From an uncultured Acetobacteraceae bacterium (GTDB lineage: Bacteria > Pseudomonadota > Alphaproteobacteria > Acetobacterales > Acetobacteraceae): a stretch of 20,977 nt of DNA. This document shows, one piece after another, positions 1 through 8,240 of this stretch. A program made the translations under genes and the position numbers. Position 1 is the first letter of the stretch. Each line of letters starts with the position of its first letter. The notes beneath the pieces were generated by a model. The model made no database searches. It saw only the letters and a list, made by a program, of their open reading frames with translations, and had not been told where the DNA came from. Location: assembly GCA_903839965.1 (NCBI GenBank), contig CAIMEK010000180.1, positions 1 to 20,977 on the forward strand, in the 5' to 3' direction.

Positions 1-1645
<1,645 letters not shown>

Positions 1646-1875
1646 GCCTGTCCTGCTGCCCCGTCCAGATGTCCCGCCGATGTGGCTCGGCCTGCGGTCC
1701 CGTAAGCGCCCCGGAACTCCCGGGGTCTCGTCGTCCTGCGTCGCTCGCCGTCAGTTACGCTGCCGAAGCAGCGCAAACACGAACAGAGACCCCCGGGCAC
1801 CGTGCCTGGGAAGCCTCTGCCCGTTCCTCACCTGCAATCCCGGAAGCGAGCCCCCCGGGGATGCCTCGTCGCCGT
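1646..1875 (-). promoter_or_regulatory. rplL-rpoB intercistronic region with hairpins
   Basis: This 230-base gap has no gene. On the transcribed (minus) strand it holds a 6-bp perfect stem with a 5-base loop (1709-1725) and a 7-of-8 stem with a 3-base loop (1792-1810). Neither is followed by a U-run, so they are not intrinsic terminators. In enterobacteria the equivalent gap contains an attenuator and an RNase III site that lower rpoBC relative to L7/L12; a similar role here is inference from position only. Confidence 0.35.
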
Positions 1876-2253
1876 CTACTTGACTTCGACAGTGGCGCCC
1901 TGCTCTTCCAGCACCTTCCTGATCTTCGTGGCCTCGTCCTTGTTGACGGATTCCTTTACCGTCTTGGGCGCGCCCTCAACCAGATCCTTGGCCTCTTTCA
2001 AGCCGAGGCCGGTGATGGTGCGAATCTCCTTGATGACGTTGATCTTCTTGTCGCCAACCTTGGCCAGGATGACGGTAAACTCGGTCTGCTCCTCAACCGG
2101 CGCGGCGGCTGCGGCGGCGGCGACAGGAGCGGCGGCGGCCACCGGAGCGGCGGCGGATACGCCCCACTTCTCCTCGAGCAGCTTCGAGAGTTCGGCGGCT
2201 TCCAGCACGGTCAGGCTGGACAGCTCATCCACCAGCTTCACAAGATCGGCCAT
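1876..2253 (-). CDS. rplL: 50S ribosomal protein L7/L12
   Basis: The 125-aa product has the L7/L12 layout. An N-terminal dimerisation helix region (about 1-32, MADLVKLVDELSSLTVLEAAELSKLLEEKW) is followed by an Ala/Pro-rich hinge (about 33-53). The globular C-terminal domain (about 54-125) contains the factor-binding signature KINVIKEIRTITGLGLKEAKDLVE. As multiple dimers on L10 it forms the ribosomal stalk that recruits EF-G, EF-Tu and other translational GTPases. AGGGG lies about ten bases upstream of the ATG. The gene follows rplJ by 99 bases on the same strand and precedes rpoB. Length and sequence are normal, and the assignment is certain. Confidence 0.98.
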   Translation of the reverse strand: MADLVKLVDELSSLTVLEAAELSKLLEEKWGVSAAAPVAAAAPVAAAAAAAPVEEQTEFTVILAKVGDKKINVIKEIRTITGLGLKEAKDLVEGAPKTVKESVNKDEATKIRKVLEEQGATVEVK

Positions 2254-2352
2254 TTTCGTGTAACCCCTAATCTAAGTCCTGGTCGGTTCCATGCAAGCCC
2301 GGTTCAGCGGGCCTGCCATAACGTTTACGCAAGCGCATCGCGGCGTTCGCGA

Positions 2353-2880
2353 TCAGGCTGCCTCGGCTGCCTCGTCCTTCCTGGCATAGGCCGCCAGCAC
2401 CCGTGCGACCTGTCCGCCCGGCGCCTGCAGGATGCCCGCGATCCGGGTGGCAGGGGTCTGGATCATCCCCACCAGCCGCGCGCGCAGCTCCGCCAGCGAC
2501 GGCAGCTCGGAGAGCGCCTTGATCCCAGCCGCGTCCAGCGTCTGGGTTCCAAGCGAACCTCCGAGCACAGCGAACTTGTCGTTTATCCGGGCGAACTCGA
2601 CGGCGGTCTTCGCCACGGCCACCGGGTCCTTCGACCACGCGAGCGCGGTCGGTCCCTTCAGCAGCGGCTTGATGCCCTCGAACTGGGTCCCATCCAAGGC
2701 GAGCGTGGCCAGCCGGTTCTTCGCGACCTTGTAGGTCGCTCCCGCAGCCCGCATCCGTCGGCGCAGATCGGTGGCCTCGGCCACGGTCAACCCCTTGGGC
2801 TGGGCGACCACAACCATGGACATGTCTGCGAAGACGGCCGCCAGGGAGGCGACGAAATCGCGCTTCTCCGTACGGTCCAA
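2353..2880 (-). CDS. rplJ: 50S ribosomal protein L10, TTG start
   Basis: The 175-aa product starts (M/L)DRTEKRDFVASLAAVFADMSMVVVAQPKGLTV and continues through the rRNA-binding domain (YKVAKNRLATLAL). It ends in the C-terminal helix that carries L7/L12 dimers (SLAELRARLVGMIQTPATRIAGILQAPGGQVARVLAAYA). L10 anchors the stalk to 23S rRNA and, with L7/L12, represses its own mRNA in studied bacteria. I chose the TTG at 2878-2880 because AGGAG sits seven bases upstream and homology begins there. An in-frame ATG 25 codons earlier would add an Arg-rich stretch with no L10 resemblance. The gene is preceded by a 328-base structured leader after rplA. Confidence 0.95.
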   Translation of the reverse strand: MDRTEKRDFVASLAAVFADMSMVVVAQPKGLTVAEATDLRRRMRAAGATYKVAKNRLATLALDGTQFEGIKPLLKGPTALAWSKDPVAVAKTAVEFARINDKFAVLGGSLGTQTLDAAGIKALSELPSLAELRARLVGMIQTPATRIAGILQAPGGQVARVLAAYARKDEAAEAA

Positions 2881-3208
2881 AACCCGTCTCCTGTATGGCC
2901 TGGCGCGTGTGGACCGCACCCGGCCGGGTTGCCCTCTGGGCCGCACCGACGCCATCAGGCGCCCGGGCGGACCCGGTTCGCCTGCCCTTGCGGAGCCGGC
3001 CGCACCTGCGGCAGGCCCCGTAGCCGGAACCGCCAGGGGATCGGGGCCACGCGGCCCGCTTCACCCTCGGCTTCCCCGTCTCCCGTGCGCGGGCCGAAGC
3101 CCCTTAGGACGGCCCGGGCGAACCCGGGCTCAATCACGAACGGTCTCGGACAGGTTCGGGGGCTCCCGCCCCCTGCCCGCCGGCCCCACCGGGCCGGCGT
3201 ATCTCTCC
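2881..3208 (-). promoter_or_regulatory. Candidate L10 leader (rplJ 5' untranslated region)
   Basis: These 328 bases separate rplA from rplJ and encode nothing convincing. On the minus strand two tandem hairpins with UUCG loops stand out: a perfect 7-bp GCCCGGG stem (3112-3129) and a 4-bp GGGC stem (3091-3102), nine bases apart. Further GC-rich self-complementary segments lie at 2970-3040. Position and length fit the autoregulatory L10 leader, where L10/L7-L12 binds the mRNA to repress rplJL. The exact kink-turn motif could not be confirmed by eye. Confidence 0.45.
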
Positions 3209-3901
3209 TCAGCCGGCCAGCGAGGCCACGTCGACCCGCACGCCCGGCCCCATGGTGGAACTCAGCGCCACCTTCTGTACATAAGTGCCCTTGGCACCGG
3301 CCGGCTTGGCCTTGACGATGGCGTCGGCGAACGCCTTGGCGTTCTCCAGCAGCTTCTCGACCGGGAAGCTGGCCTTGCCGATGCCGGCATGGACGATGCC
3401 CGCCTTCTCGGCGCGGAACTCGACCTGGCCCGCCTTGGCCGCCTGGATGGCGCCCTTGACGTCCATGGTGACGGTGCCCAGGCGGGGATTCGGCATCAGG
3501 CCGCGCGGCCCGAGGATTTTGCCGAGCCGGCCGACCAGGCCCATCATGTCGGGCGTGGCGATGCAGCGGTCGAAGGCAAACTCGCCGGCCTGCACGCGCT
3601 CGGACAGGTCCTCGGCGCCCACCACGTCCGCGCCGGCCGCCAGGGCCTCCTCGGCCTTGGCGCCGCGGGCGAACACGCCCACGCGCAGGGTCTTGCCGGT
3701 GCCGTTCGGCAGGCTGATCAGGCCGCGCACCATCTGGTCGGCGTGGCGCGGGTCGATGCCCAGGTTCATCGAAATCTCGACGGTCTCGTCGAACTTGGCC
3801 TTGGCGTTCTGCTTCACCAGGGCGACCGCCTGCGCCAGCGTCACCGGCTTGCTCTTGTCGAAGTCCGCGTAGGCCGCCTTGAGCCGCTTGTCGTGCGCCA
3901 T
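3209..3901 (-). CDS. rplA: 50S ribosomal protein L1
   Basis: The 230-aa product begins MAHDKRLKAAYADFDKSKPV and contains the L1 signature region (DRCIATPDMMGLVGRLGKILGPRGLMPNPRLGTVT) and the C-terminal KKxxTxGP-like end (STMGPGVRVDVASL). L1 binds the 23S rRNA L1 stalk near the E site, and in many bacteria represses translation of the rplK-rplA mRNA. The ATG at 3899-3901 was chosen over an upstream in-frame start because the extra 22 residues overlap rplK and have no L1 character. Only four bases separate it from the rplK stop, so translation is probably coupled. Confidence 0.97.
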   Translation of the reverse strand: MAHDKRLKAAYADFDKSKPVTLAQAVALVKQNAKAKFDETVEISMNLGIDPRHADQMVRGLISLPNGTGKTLRVGVFARGAKAEEALAAGADVVGAEDLSERVQAGEFAFDRCIATPDMMGLVGRLGKILGPRGLMPNPRLGTVTMDVKGAIQAAKAGQVEFRAEKAGIVHAGIGKASFPVEKLLENAKAFADAIVKAKPAGAKGTYVQKVALSSTMGPGVRVDVASLAG

Positions 3902-3905
3902 CGGG

Positions 3906-4340
3906 TCAGCCCTCCACCACGGTGAGGCCCATCGAACGGGCCGAGCCGGCCAGCATCCGCACGGCACCGTCCACGTCGTTGGCGTTCATGTCCTTCATTT
4001 TCTGCGCGGCGATCTCGCGCAACTGGCTCGTGGTCACCCGGCCGACCGGGGCATTCTTGCCCACTGCGGTCGAGCCTTTCTCGATGCCCGCCGCCTTCTT
4101 GAGGAAGTGCGTGTTCGGCGGCGTCTTCATAATGAACGAGAAGGTGCGGTCGCCATACGCCGTGATCACCACGGGCACCGGCATGCCGGGCTCCATCTGG
4201 GCGGTGACGGCGTTGAATTCCTTCACGAAAGCCATGATATTGAGGCCGCGCTGGCCGAGCGCGGGGCCGACCGGCGGCGAGGGGTTCGCCTTGCCGGCTG
4301 GAATCTGCAGCTTGATGTAGCCGACGATCTTCTTCGCCAT
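3906..4340 (-). CDS. rplK: 50S ribosomal protein L11
   Basis: The 144-aa product starts MAKKIVGYIKLQIPAGKANPSPPVGPALGQRGLNIM. This is the canonical L11 N-terminal domain with the proline-rich thiostrepton-binding region; a C-terminal rRNA-binding domain follows (TSQLREIAAQKMKDMNANDVDGAVRMLAGSARSMGL). L11 shapes the GTPase-associated centre of the large subunit and is needed for RelA activation. The ATG at 4338-4340 is preferred over an upstream in-frame ATG that adds 18 non-homologous residues. The gene heads the ribosomal cluster. secE and nusG, normally directly upstream, are not here; a membrane/SH3 gene ends 151 bases before it. Confidence 0.97.
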   Translation of the reverse strand: MAKKIVGYIKLQIPAGKANPSPPVGPALGQRGLNIMAFVKEFNAVTAQMEPGMPVPVVITAYGDRTFSFIMKTPPNTHFLKKAAGIEKGSTAVGKNAPVGRVTTSQLREIAAQKMKDMNANDVDGAVRMLAGSARSMGLTVVEG

Positions 4341-4385
4341 GATGTATCCCTGGTCCTGTGGCAGGGACCGCGGTGCATGCAACCG

Positions 4386-4404
4386 GGCAGCCACCAGGGC
4401 TGCC
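4386..4404 (-). promoter_or_regulatory. Hairpin in the rplK leader
   Basis: A perfect 7-bp inverted repeat (GGCAGCC / GGCTGCC) with a 5-base loop lies 45 bases upstream of rplK, inside the predicted leader. In E. coli L1 represses the rplK-rplA mRNA by binding a leader structure that mimics its 23S site. Whether this stem serves that purpose is inference. No U-run follows it, so it is not a terminator. Confidence 0.35.
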
Positions 4405-4433
4405 GGTCTCCCGCGTTCCGGTTGAACGGGGGC

Positions 4434-4462
4434 GTCTAGCGCGGTCGGCGTCCGGAGTCCAG
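4434..4462 (-). promoter_or_regulatory. Candidate promoter of the rplK cluster
   Basis: On the minus strand CTGGAC (4457-4462) and CTAGAC (4434-4439) are separated by exactly 17 bases. They lie just downstream of the preceding gene's stop at 4492. A start near 4427 would give a leader of about 87 bases before rplK. The -35 box is a moderate match only. The CTAGAC -10 resembles two other candidate promoters in this window (at 10535 and 12645). Confidence 0.4.
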
Positions 4463-4491
4463 TGCCGATTCGCGCCGCGCCGCCGGCCGGC

Positions 4492-5169
4492 TCAGGACAG
4501 GTCGATCTCGGTGGTCAGCACGTAGCCCGCCCAGCCGCCCGGCGCCTCGACCTCGGCCCACTGGAACAGGTCCTTCCAGACCAGCCGGCGGACCTGCACG
4601 CGCTGGCCGCCGCGCAGCGCGACCAGGGGCGCACCGCCGCGCTCCGGCTCGCGCAGCAGCAGCGCCCCGCCCGGGCGCACGACGGCGGCGCGCAGGTATC
4701 CCGCCTCCACCGGTGCCGCCCGCAGGGCGGCGGTCTGGCGGGAGTGTCCGACCCAGGCGGTGAGGCTGACCACCAGCAACACAGCGGCAATGCCGCCGCC
4801 CGCCAGCGCCCATGTCCGCAGGTTCGCCCGCAGGCGGTCGAACCGGTTCTGCAGCCGGCCGTTTTCCTCGCGCAGCACGTCGCGCTCCCAGGCGGCGCGG
4901 CGCGCGTCGTCGTCCAGCTGCGACAGGGTGCGGCGCAACCTCGAGACCTCCGCCGCCAGGCGGTCATGCTCGGCGCCGCCCGCGACGTCGGCGGCTCCGG
5001 CCAGGAAGATGCGCTTGAGATCGCCCCCGCTCAGGCCGATGCGCCGCGCCATCGCGCCGACCGCGCGCCCGGCGTTGTCGGCCTCGCCCTCCTCGGAGGC
5101 GAGCATGGCCAACCGGGCCGCAAGACGCTCAAGATCGGCCTCGGCCCCAGGTCCGTTCGCCTCGTTCAC
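4492..5169 (-). CDS. Membrane-anchored coiled-coil protein with C-terminal SH3-like domain
   Basis: The 225-aa product is of unknown function. The N-terminal part (about 10-60) is helical and vaguely like DUF2786 (LERLAARLAMLASEEGEADNAGRAVGAMARRIGL). Residues 67-119 form a predicted coiled coil, 121-141 a single membrane helix (ALAGGGIAAVLLVVSLTAWVG), and the rest resembles a bacterial SH3 domain (RVQVRRLVWKDLFQWAEVEAPGGWAGYVLTTEI). The N-terminus would be cytoplasmic and the SH3-like part periplasmic, where such domains often bind peptidoglycan. I chose GTG at 5167-5169 because GGAGG precedes it by four bases; an upstream ATG would overlap the response regulator. It follows that regulator by 82 bases on the same strand, so the two may be co-transcribed. 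Confidence 0.75.
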   Translation of the reverse strand: MNEANGPGAEADLERLAARLAMLASEEGEADNAGRAVGAMARRIGLSGGDLKRIFLAGAADVAGGAEHDRLAAEVSRLRRTLSQLDDDARRAAWERDVLREENGRLQNRFDRLRANLRTWALAGGGIAAVLLVVSLTAWVGHSRQTAALRAAPVEAGYLRAAVVRPGGALLLREPERGGAPLVALRGGQRVQVRRLVWKDLFQWAEVEAPGGWAGYVLTTEIDLS

Positions 5170-5251
5170 CCCACCTCCGGCATCGTCGCGAAAGTGTAGC
5201 CCCGATCGCCGGACCGAACCACCATCACGGTGGCTGCTTACCCCGCCCGCA

Positions 5252-5995
5252 TCAGGCGCGTTCGACCTCGGCGGCGAGCACATAGCCGCCGCCCCGCACC
5301 GTCTTGATGAGCTGCGCCTGCCGCCCTTCGTCCTCCAGCTTGCGCCGCAGCCGGCTCACCGTCACGTCGATGGTGCGGTCGAACTGGCCAGACGAGCGGC
5401 CGCGCAGCAGGTCAAGCAGCATGTCGCGGGGCAGCACGCGATTGGGCCGCTCGGCCAGAACGACCATCAGGTCGTACTCGCCGTCGGTCAGCGGCACCTC
5501 GACGGTTTCGGGATTGAGCAGGCGGCGGCGCACGAGGTCGAGCGTCCAGCCCGCGAAGCGCAGGGCGCGCGGCCCGGACTCGATCCCACGCTCGGTCGGC
5601 TCGCCGGTCCGGCGCAGCACCGCCCGTACGCGGGCCAGCAGCTCGTGCGGATTGACCGGCTTGGCCATGTAGTCGTCGGCCCCCAGCTCGAGCCCGACGA
5701 TGCGGTCGGTCACCTCGCCCATCACCGACACCATGATGACCGGCACCTGGGAGAAGCCGCGCAGCCAGCGGGCGAAATCCAGGCCGCTCTCGCCGGGCAG
5801 CATCAGATCGAGGACGATCAGGTGGAACTGGCCGAGCGGTAGGACGTGCCGGGCTTCGCGCGCATCGCCAACCGCGCTCACCCGGAACCGGTGCCGCTCC
5901 AGGAAACGAACCAGCAGTTGGCGGATCTCGGGATCGTCGTCCACCACCAGGATATGCGGCATCCCGCCGCTGTTTGGGCCAGTGTCCATGGCCAT
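5252..5995 (-). CDS. OmpR/PhoB-family response regulator (orphan)
   Basis: The 247-aa product is a two-domain transcription factor. The receiver domain (about 13-130) has the acidic pocket DDD 19-21, the phospho-acceptor D63 in VLDLMLPG, S90 and K112 (AKP). The winged-helix DNA-binding domain (about 140-245) ends with VSRLRRKLEDEGRQAQLIKTVRGGGYVL. All phosphorylation residues are present. No histidine kinase lies next to it in the window, so its partner is unknown. The start was placed at ATG 5993-5995; ATG at 5987-5989 (two codons later) and 5960-5962 (MPHILVVDDD) are alternatives, and none has a strong ribosome binding site. It is divergent from the DNA glycosylase gene, whose start lies about 43 bases away. 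Confidence 0.93.
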   Translation of the reverse strand: MAMDTGPNSGGMPHILVVDDDPEIRQLLVRFLERHRFRVSAVGDAREARHVLPLGQFHLIVLDLMLPGESGLDFARWLRGFSQVPVIMVSVMGEVTDRIVGLELGADDYMAKPVNPHELLARVRAVLRRTGEPTERGIESGPRALRFAGWTLDLVRRRLLNPETVEVPLTDGEYDLMVVLAERPNRVLPRDMLLDLLRGRSSGQFDRTIDVTVSRLRRKLEDEGRQAQLIKTVRGGGYVLAAEVERA

Positions 5996-6037
5996 ATGTA
6001 TAGGGCAGCCTGGCCGGGTTCTGCACGTCCAAGTTGT

Positions 6038-6736
6038 ATGATCTACCAGTTTTTCTCGCATTTCGACGGTACGAAAACGGTGGTTCCGTTCCCCCATCCG
6101 CCCGCCTCGGCACGCGCCGGCCTCGCTGCGCTCGCGGCAGCCGACCCCGATCTCGGCCGCATCGAGGCCACCGCCGGCCCCTTGCCCTGGCGGCGGCGGG
6201 CCGACGGCTTCCCGGGGCTGCTGCAGGCCATCGTCGGCCAGCAGATCAGCAACCAGGCGGCGGCGGCGATCTGGCGCCGGCTGCACGCCACGCCGGGGGC
6301 GCTGCGGCCGGAAGGACTGTTGGCGCTACCCGACGAGGCGTTGCGCCTGGCCGGGCTGTCGCGGCCGAAGATCGCGCACGCCCGTGCGCTGGCCGCTGCC
6401 TTCGCCGAGGGGCGGCTCGACGCGGCGGCGCTGGCCGCCATGGCGGATACCGACGCGGTGGCGGCGATCGTCGCGGTGCGCGGCATGGGCGTGTGGTCGG
6501 CCGAGATCTACCTGTTGTTCGCGCTCGAGCGCTTCGACGTGTTCCCCGCCGGCGACCTCGCGTTGGCGGCGGCGGCGGCCCACCTGAAGGGCCTGCCCGG
6601 CCGACCCGGACCGGCGGCCCTGCGCGCCCTGGCCCAGCCCTGGCAACCCTGGCGGGCGCTGGCCGCGCGCCTGCTCTGGCACCATTGGCGGCAGGTGACC
6701 GGCCGCCCCGCCATGGACGACCTTCCGCCGGCGTGA
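6038..6736 (+). CDS. DNA-3-methyladenine glycosylase II (AlkA-type, HhH-GPD)
   Basis: The 232-aa product belongs to the helix-hairpin-helix glycosylases that excise alkylated purines in base excision repair. It shows FPGLLQAIVGQQIS (about 58-71) and the hairpin AVRGMGVWSAEIYLL (about 146-160). The catalytic aspartate is D173 in FPAGDLAL, the GPD position, here A-G-D. It is a short form without the N-terminal domain of E. coli AlkA, as is common in alphaproteobacteria. The start is uncertain: ATG at 6038 lacks a clear ribosome binding site, and the frame stays open upstream only as a shadow of the divergent regulator. The enoyl-CoA hydratase-like gene follows 25 bases later. Confidence 0.9.
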   Translation: MIYQFFSHFDGTKTVVPFPHPPASARAGLAALAAADPDLGRIEATAGPLPWRRRADGFPGLLQAIVGQQISNQAAAAIWRRLHATPGALRPEGLLALPDEALRLAGLSRPKIAHARALAAAFAEGRLDAAALAAMADTDAVAAIVAVRGMGVWSAEIYLLFALERFDVFPAGDLALAAAAAHLKGLPGRPGPAALRALAQPWQPWRALAARLLWHHWRQVTGRPAMDDLPPA

Positions 6737-6761
6737 TACCGCCGGCGCGAAAGGTCGTGCC

Positions 6762-7553
6762 ATGCCCGAATGCTTCCATCCGCTGATGCCGATCACCCGC
6801 GAAGGCCCGATCGCCCTGGTGACCTTCAACCGCCCCGAGGTGCGCAACGCCTTCGACCTGTCGATGTGGCGCGGCCTGCAGGCCACCATGGAGGCGCTGT
6901 CGGCGGAAGAGGACCTGCGCTGCATCGTGCTGCGCGGGGCCGGCGAGGCAGCGTTCAGCGCCGGGGCCGACATCGCCGCGGTCGGCGCCGAACGCGGCAC
7001 AAGGGCGCTGGAGGATGTCTACGCCGCCGTGCTGCACACCTCTTTCCAGTCGATCCGGCTGTGCCGGCACCCGGTGGTGGCGATGATCATGGGCGCCTGC
7101 GTCGGCGGCGGCGCCGGCATCGCCACCATGTGCGACTTCCGGGTCGGCGGCGAAGGCATCCGGTTCGGCATCACCGCGCGCAATCTCGGCATCTGCTACC
7201 CGTATGCGGAGATCGACCCGGTCATCCAGATGGTCGGCATCGGCGTGGCGGCGGAAATCCTCATCGAGGGCCGCATCTTCAACGGCCGCGAGGCTTACGA
7301 GAAGGGACTGCTGTCGCGGCTGGTGAGCGACGACGCGGTGCCGGCGGAGGCGATGGCGCTGGCGCGACGCATTGCCGAGGGCAGCCCGCTGTCGGCGCGC
7401 TTCCACAAGGCGGCGCTGCGCAAGCTGCGCGGTCCGTCGCCGATTTCGCCGGACGAGGACCTGGCGGTGAACGGCTTCGTCGAGACCGAAGACTTCCACA
7501 ATGCGGTGGGAGCCTTCCTGGCCAAGCGCAAGCCGGTCTGGCGCGGCCGCTGA
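6762..7553 (+). CDS. Enoyl-CoA hydratase/isomerase (crotonase) family protein lacking both hydratase glutamates
   Basis: The 263-aa product is a full-length crotonase-fold protein. It has ALVTFNRPEVRNAFDL near the N-terminus, the oxyanion-hole segments FSAGADIAAV (about 65-74) and GACVGGGAGIATMCDFRV (about 111-128), and the C-terminal AFLAKRKPVW tail. By alignment to rat mitochondrial hydratase, the first catalytic Glu (GGGCE) falls on G119 and the second (QPE) on A139. Ordinary hydration of enoyl-CoA is therefore unlikely. It probably acts on another acyl-CoA (isomerase, decarboxylase, hydrolase or unknown), with E150 or D152 as possible substitutes. AAAGG lies seven bases before the ATG. 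The neighbouring genes give no pathway clue. Confidence 0.88.
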   Translation: MPECFHPLMPITREGPIALVTFNRPEVRNAFDLSMWRGLQATMEALSAEEDLRCIVLRGAGEAAFSAGADIAAVGAERGTRALEDVYAAVLHTSFQSIRLCRHPVVAMIMGACVGGGAGIATMCDFRVGGEGIRFGITARNLGICYPYAEIDPVIQMVGIGVAAEILIEGRIFNGREAYEKGLLSRLVSDDAVPAEAMALARRIAEGSPLSARFHKAALRKLRGPSPISPDEDLAVNGFVETEDFHNAVGAFLAKRKPVWRGR

Positions 7554-7801
7554 CCGAAGACCGGCGCTGACATTCCCGTGTATTGATACACCAGGATGCG
7601 TACTCGATACGCCAGACAATATTACCTGTAGTTGAATTGATCCGGTATTTGCTTTCGTGTATCACGCAACTGCGATTGCGCTGCTGTTGTCTGACGTGAT
7701 CGTGAGTGTCTGGACGCCCCCCGCGCGTGGCACGTTCGCAAAGTTGCACCGGGATGCCGCAGCGCGGGTGCGCCGGGTTGCCCGAATTGGGGGCGGATCG
7801 G
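7554..7801. promoter_or_regulatory. AT-richer intergenic stretch with tandem dyad repeats
   Basis: This 248-base stretch has no credible gene and is more AT-rich at 7575-7680 than its surroundings. It carries two dyads in tandem: GTGTATTGATACAC (7578-7591) and GCGTA-N5-TACGC (7598-7612). Their starts are 20 bases apart and they share the direct-repeat core GATAC-C-CCAG. A looser relative, CGTGTATCACGC, lies at 7656-7667. The layout resembles paired binding sites of a dimeric repressor, for example GntR-like TGTAT/ATACA half-sites; the protein is unknown. The minus-strand frame through here has no family resemblance. Confidence 0.45.
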
Positions 7802-8116
7802 ATGTTTGCTCGACTGTCGAGACACAGGAACGATCGGATCGGGGCAGCCGGCGGCGCGCCGGTGCCGCTGGACACCCTCGATGGTTCCCCCGCGCGGACC
7901 GCGCCCGGGCGCGCCGCCGCCCGGCATCGCCATTCCGCGCCCGCAGGAATGGGCACGGCGCATACCTGGCACGCATCGCCCGGCCTGACCTCGGCGAACT
8001 CGGTTCCGATGCCCACGCCGCTGCCGTGGTCGCTGGCGGTGCTGGTCATCGCCACGGTTTCGCTCAGCCTCTGGGCCGGGCTGTGGGGCGCGGGCAGCTG
8101 GCTGTTCGCCCACTGA
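7802..8116 (+). CDS. Small single-pass membrane protein, unknown function
   Basis: The 104-aa product has a polar, Arg/Ala-rich N-terminal part and one strongly hydrophobic segment near the end (about 76-98, PWSLAVLVIATVSLSLWAGLWGAGSW), predicted as a C-terminal membrane anchor. Codons in this frame use G/C in the third position almost throughout from about 7845 onward, matching neighbouring genes. That argues for real coding sequence even though I recognise no family. The start is a choice: ATG 7802 lies behind a G-rich stretch; ATG 7949 (MGTAHTWHASPG) would give a 55-aa protein that keeps the helix. It lies between a regulatory-looking spacer and the N-formylglutamate amidohydrolase gene. 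Confidence 0.5.
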   Translation: MFARLSRHRNDRIGAAGGAPVPLDTLDGSPARTAPGRAAARHRHSAPAGMGTAHTWHASPGLTSANSVPMPTPLPWSLAVLVIATVSLSLWAGLWGAGSWLFAH

Positions 8117-8240
8117 TACGCCCACCCCGGCGAATCCCCGCCGCGTCCGCGACAAGCCCTCCGCCGGTATCGGTCGCAATGTGCACCGATGGCTGCGCTT
8201 GAGGATTGCAGGCGGTTCCGACAGCGGCTTCAATCGGCCG

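Noticed and set aside
7279..8055. Minus-strand 258-codon frame across the hydratase end and the following spacer
   Set aside because: It has no family resemblance, is rich in Arg and Cys, and overlaps both the crotonase gene and the better-supported membrane-protein frame.
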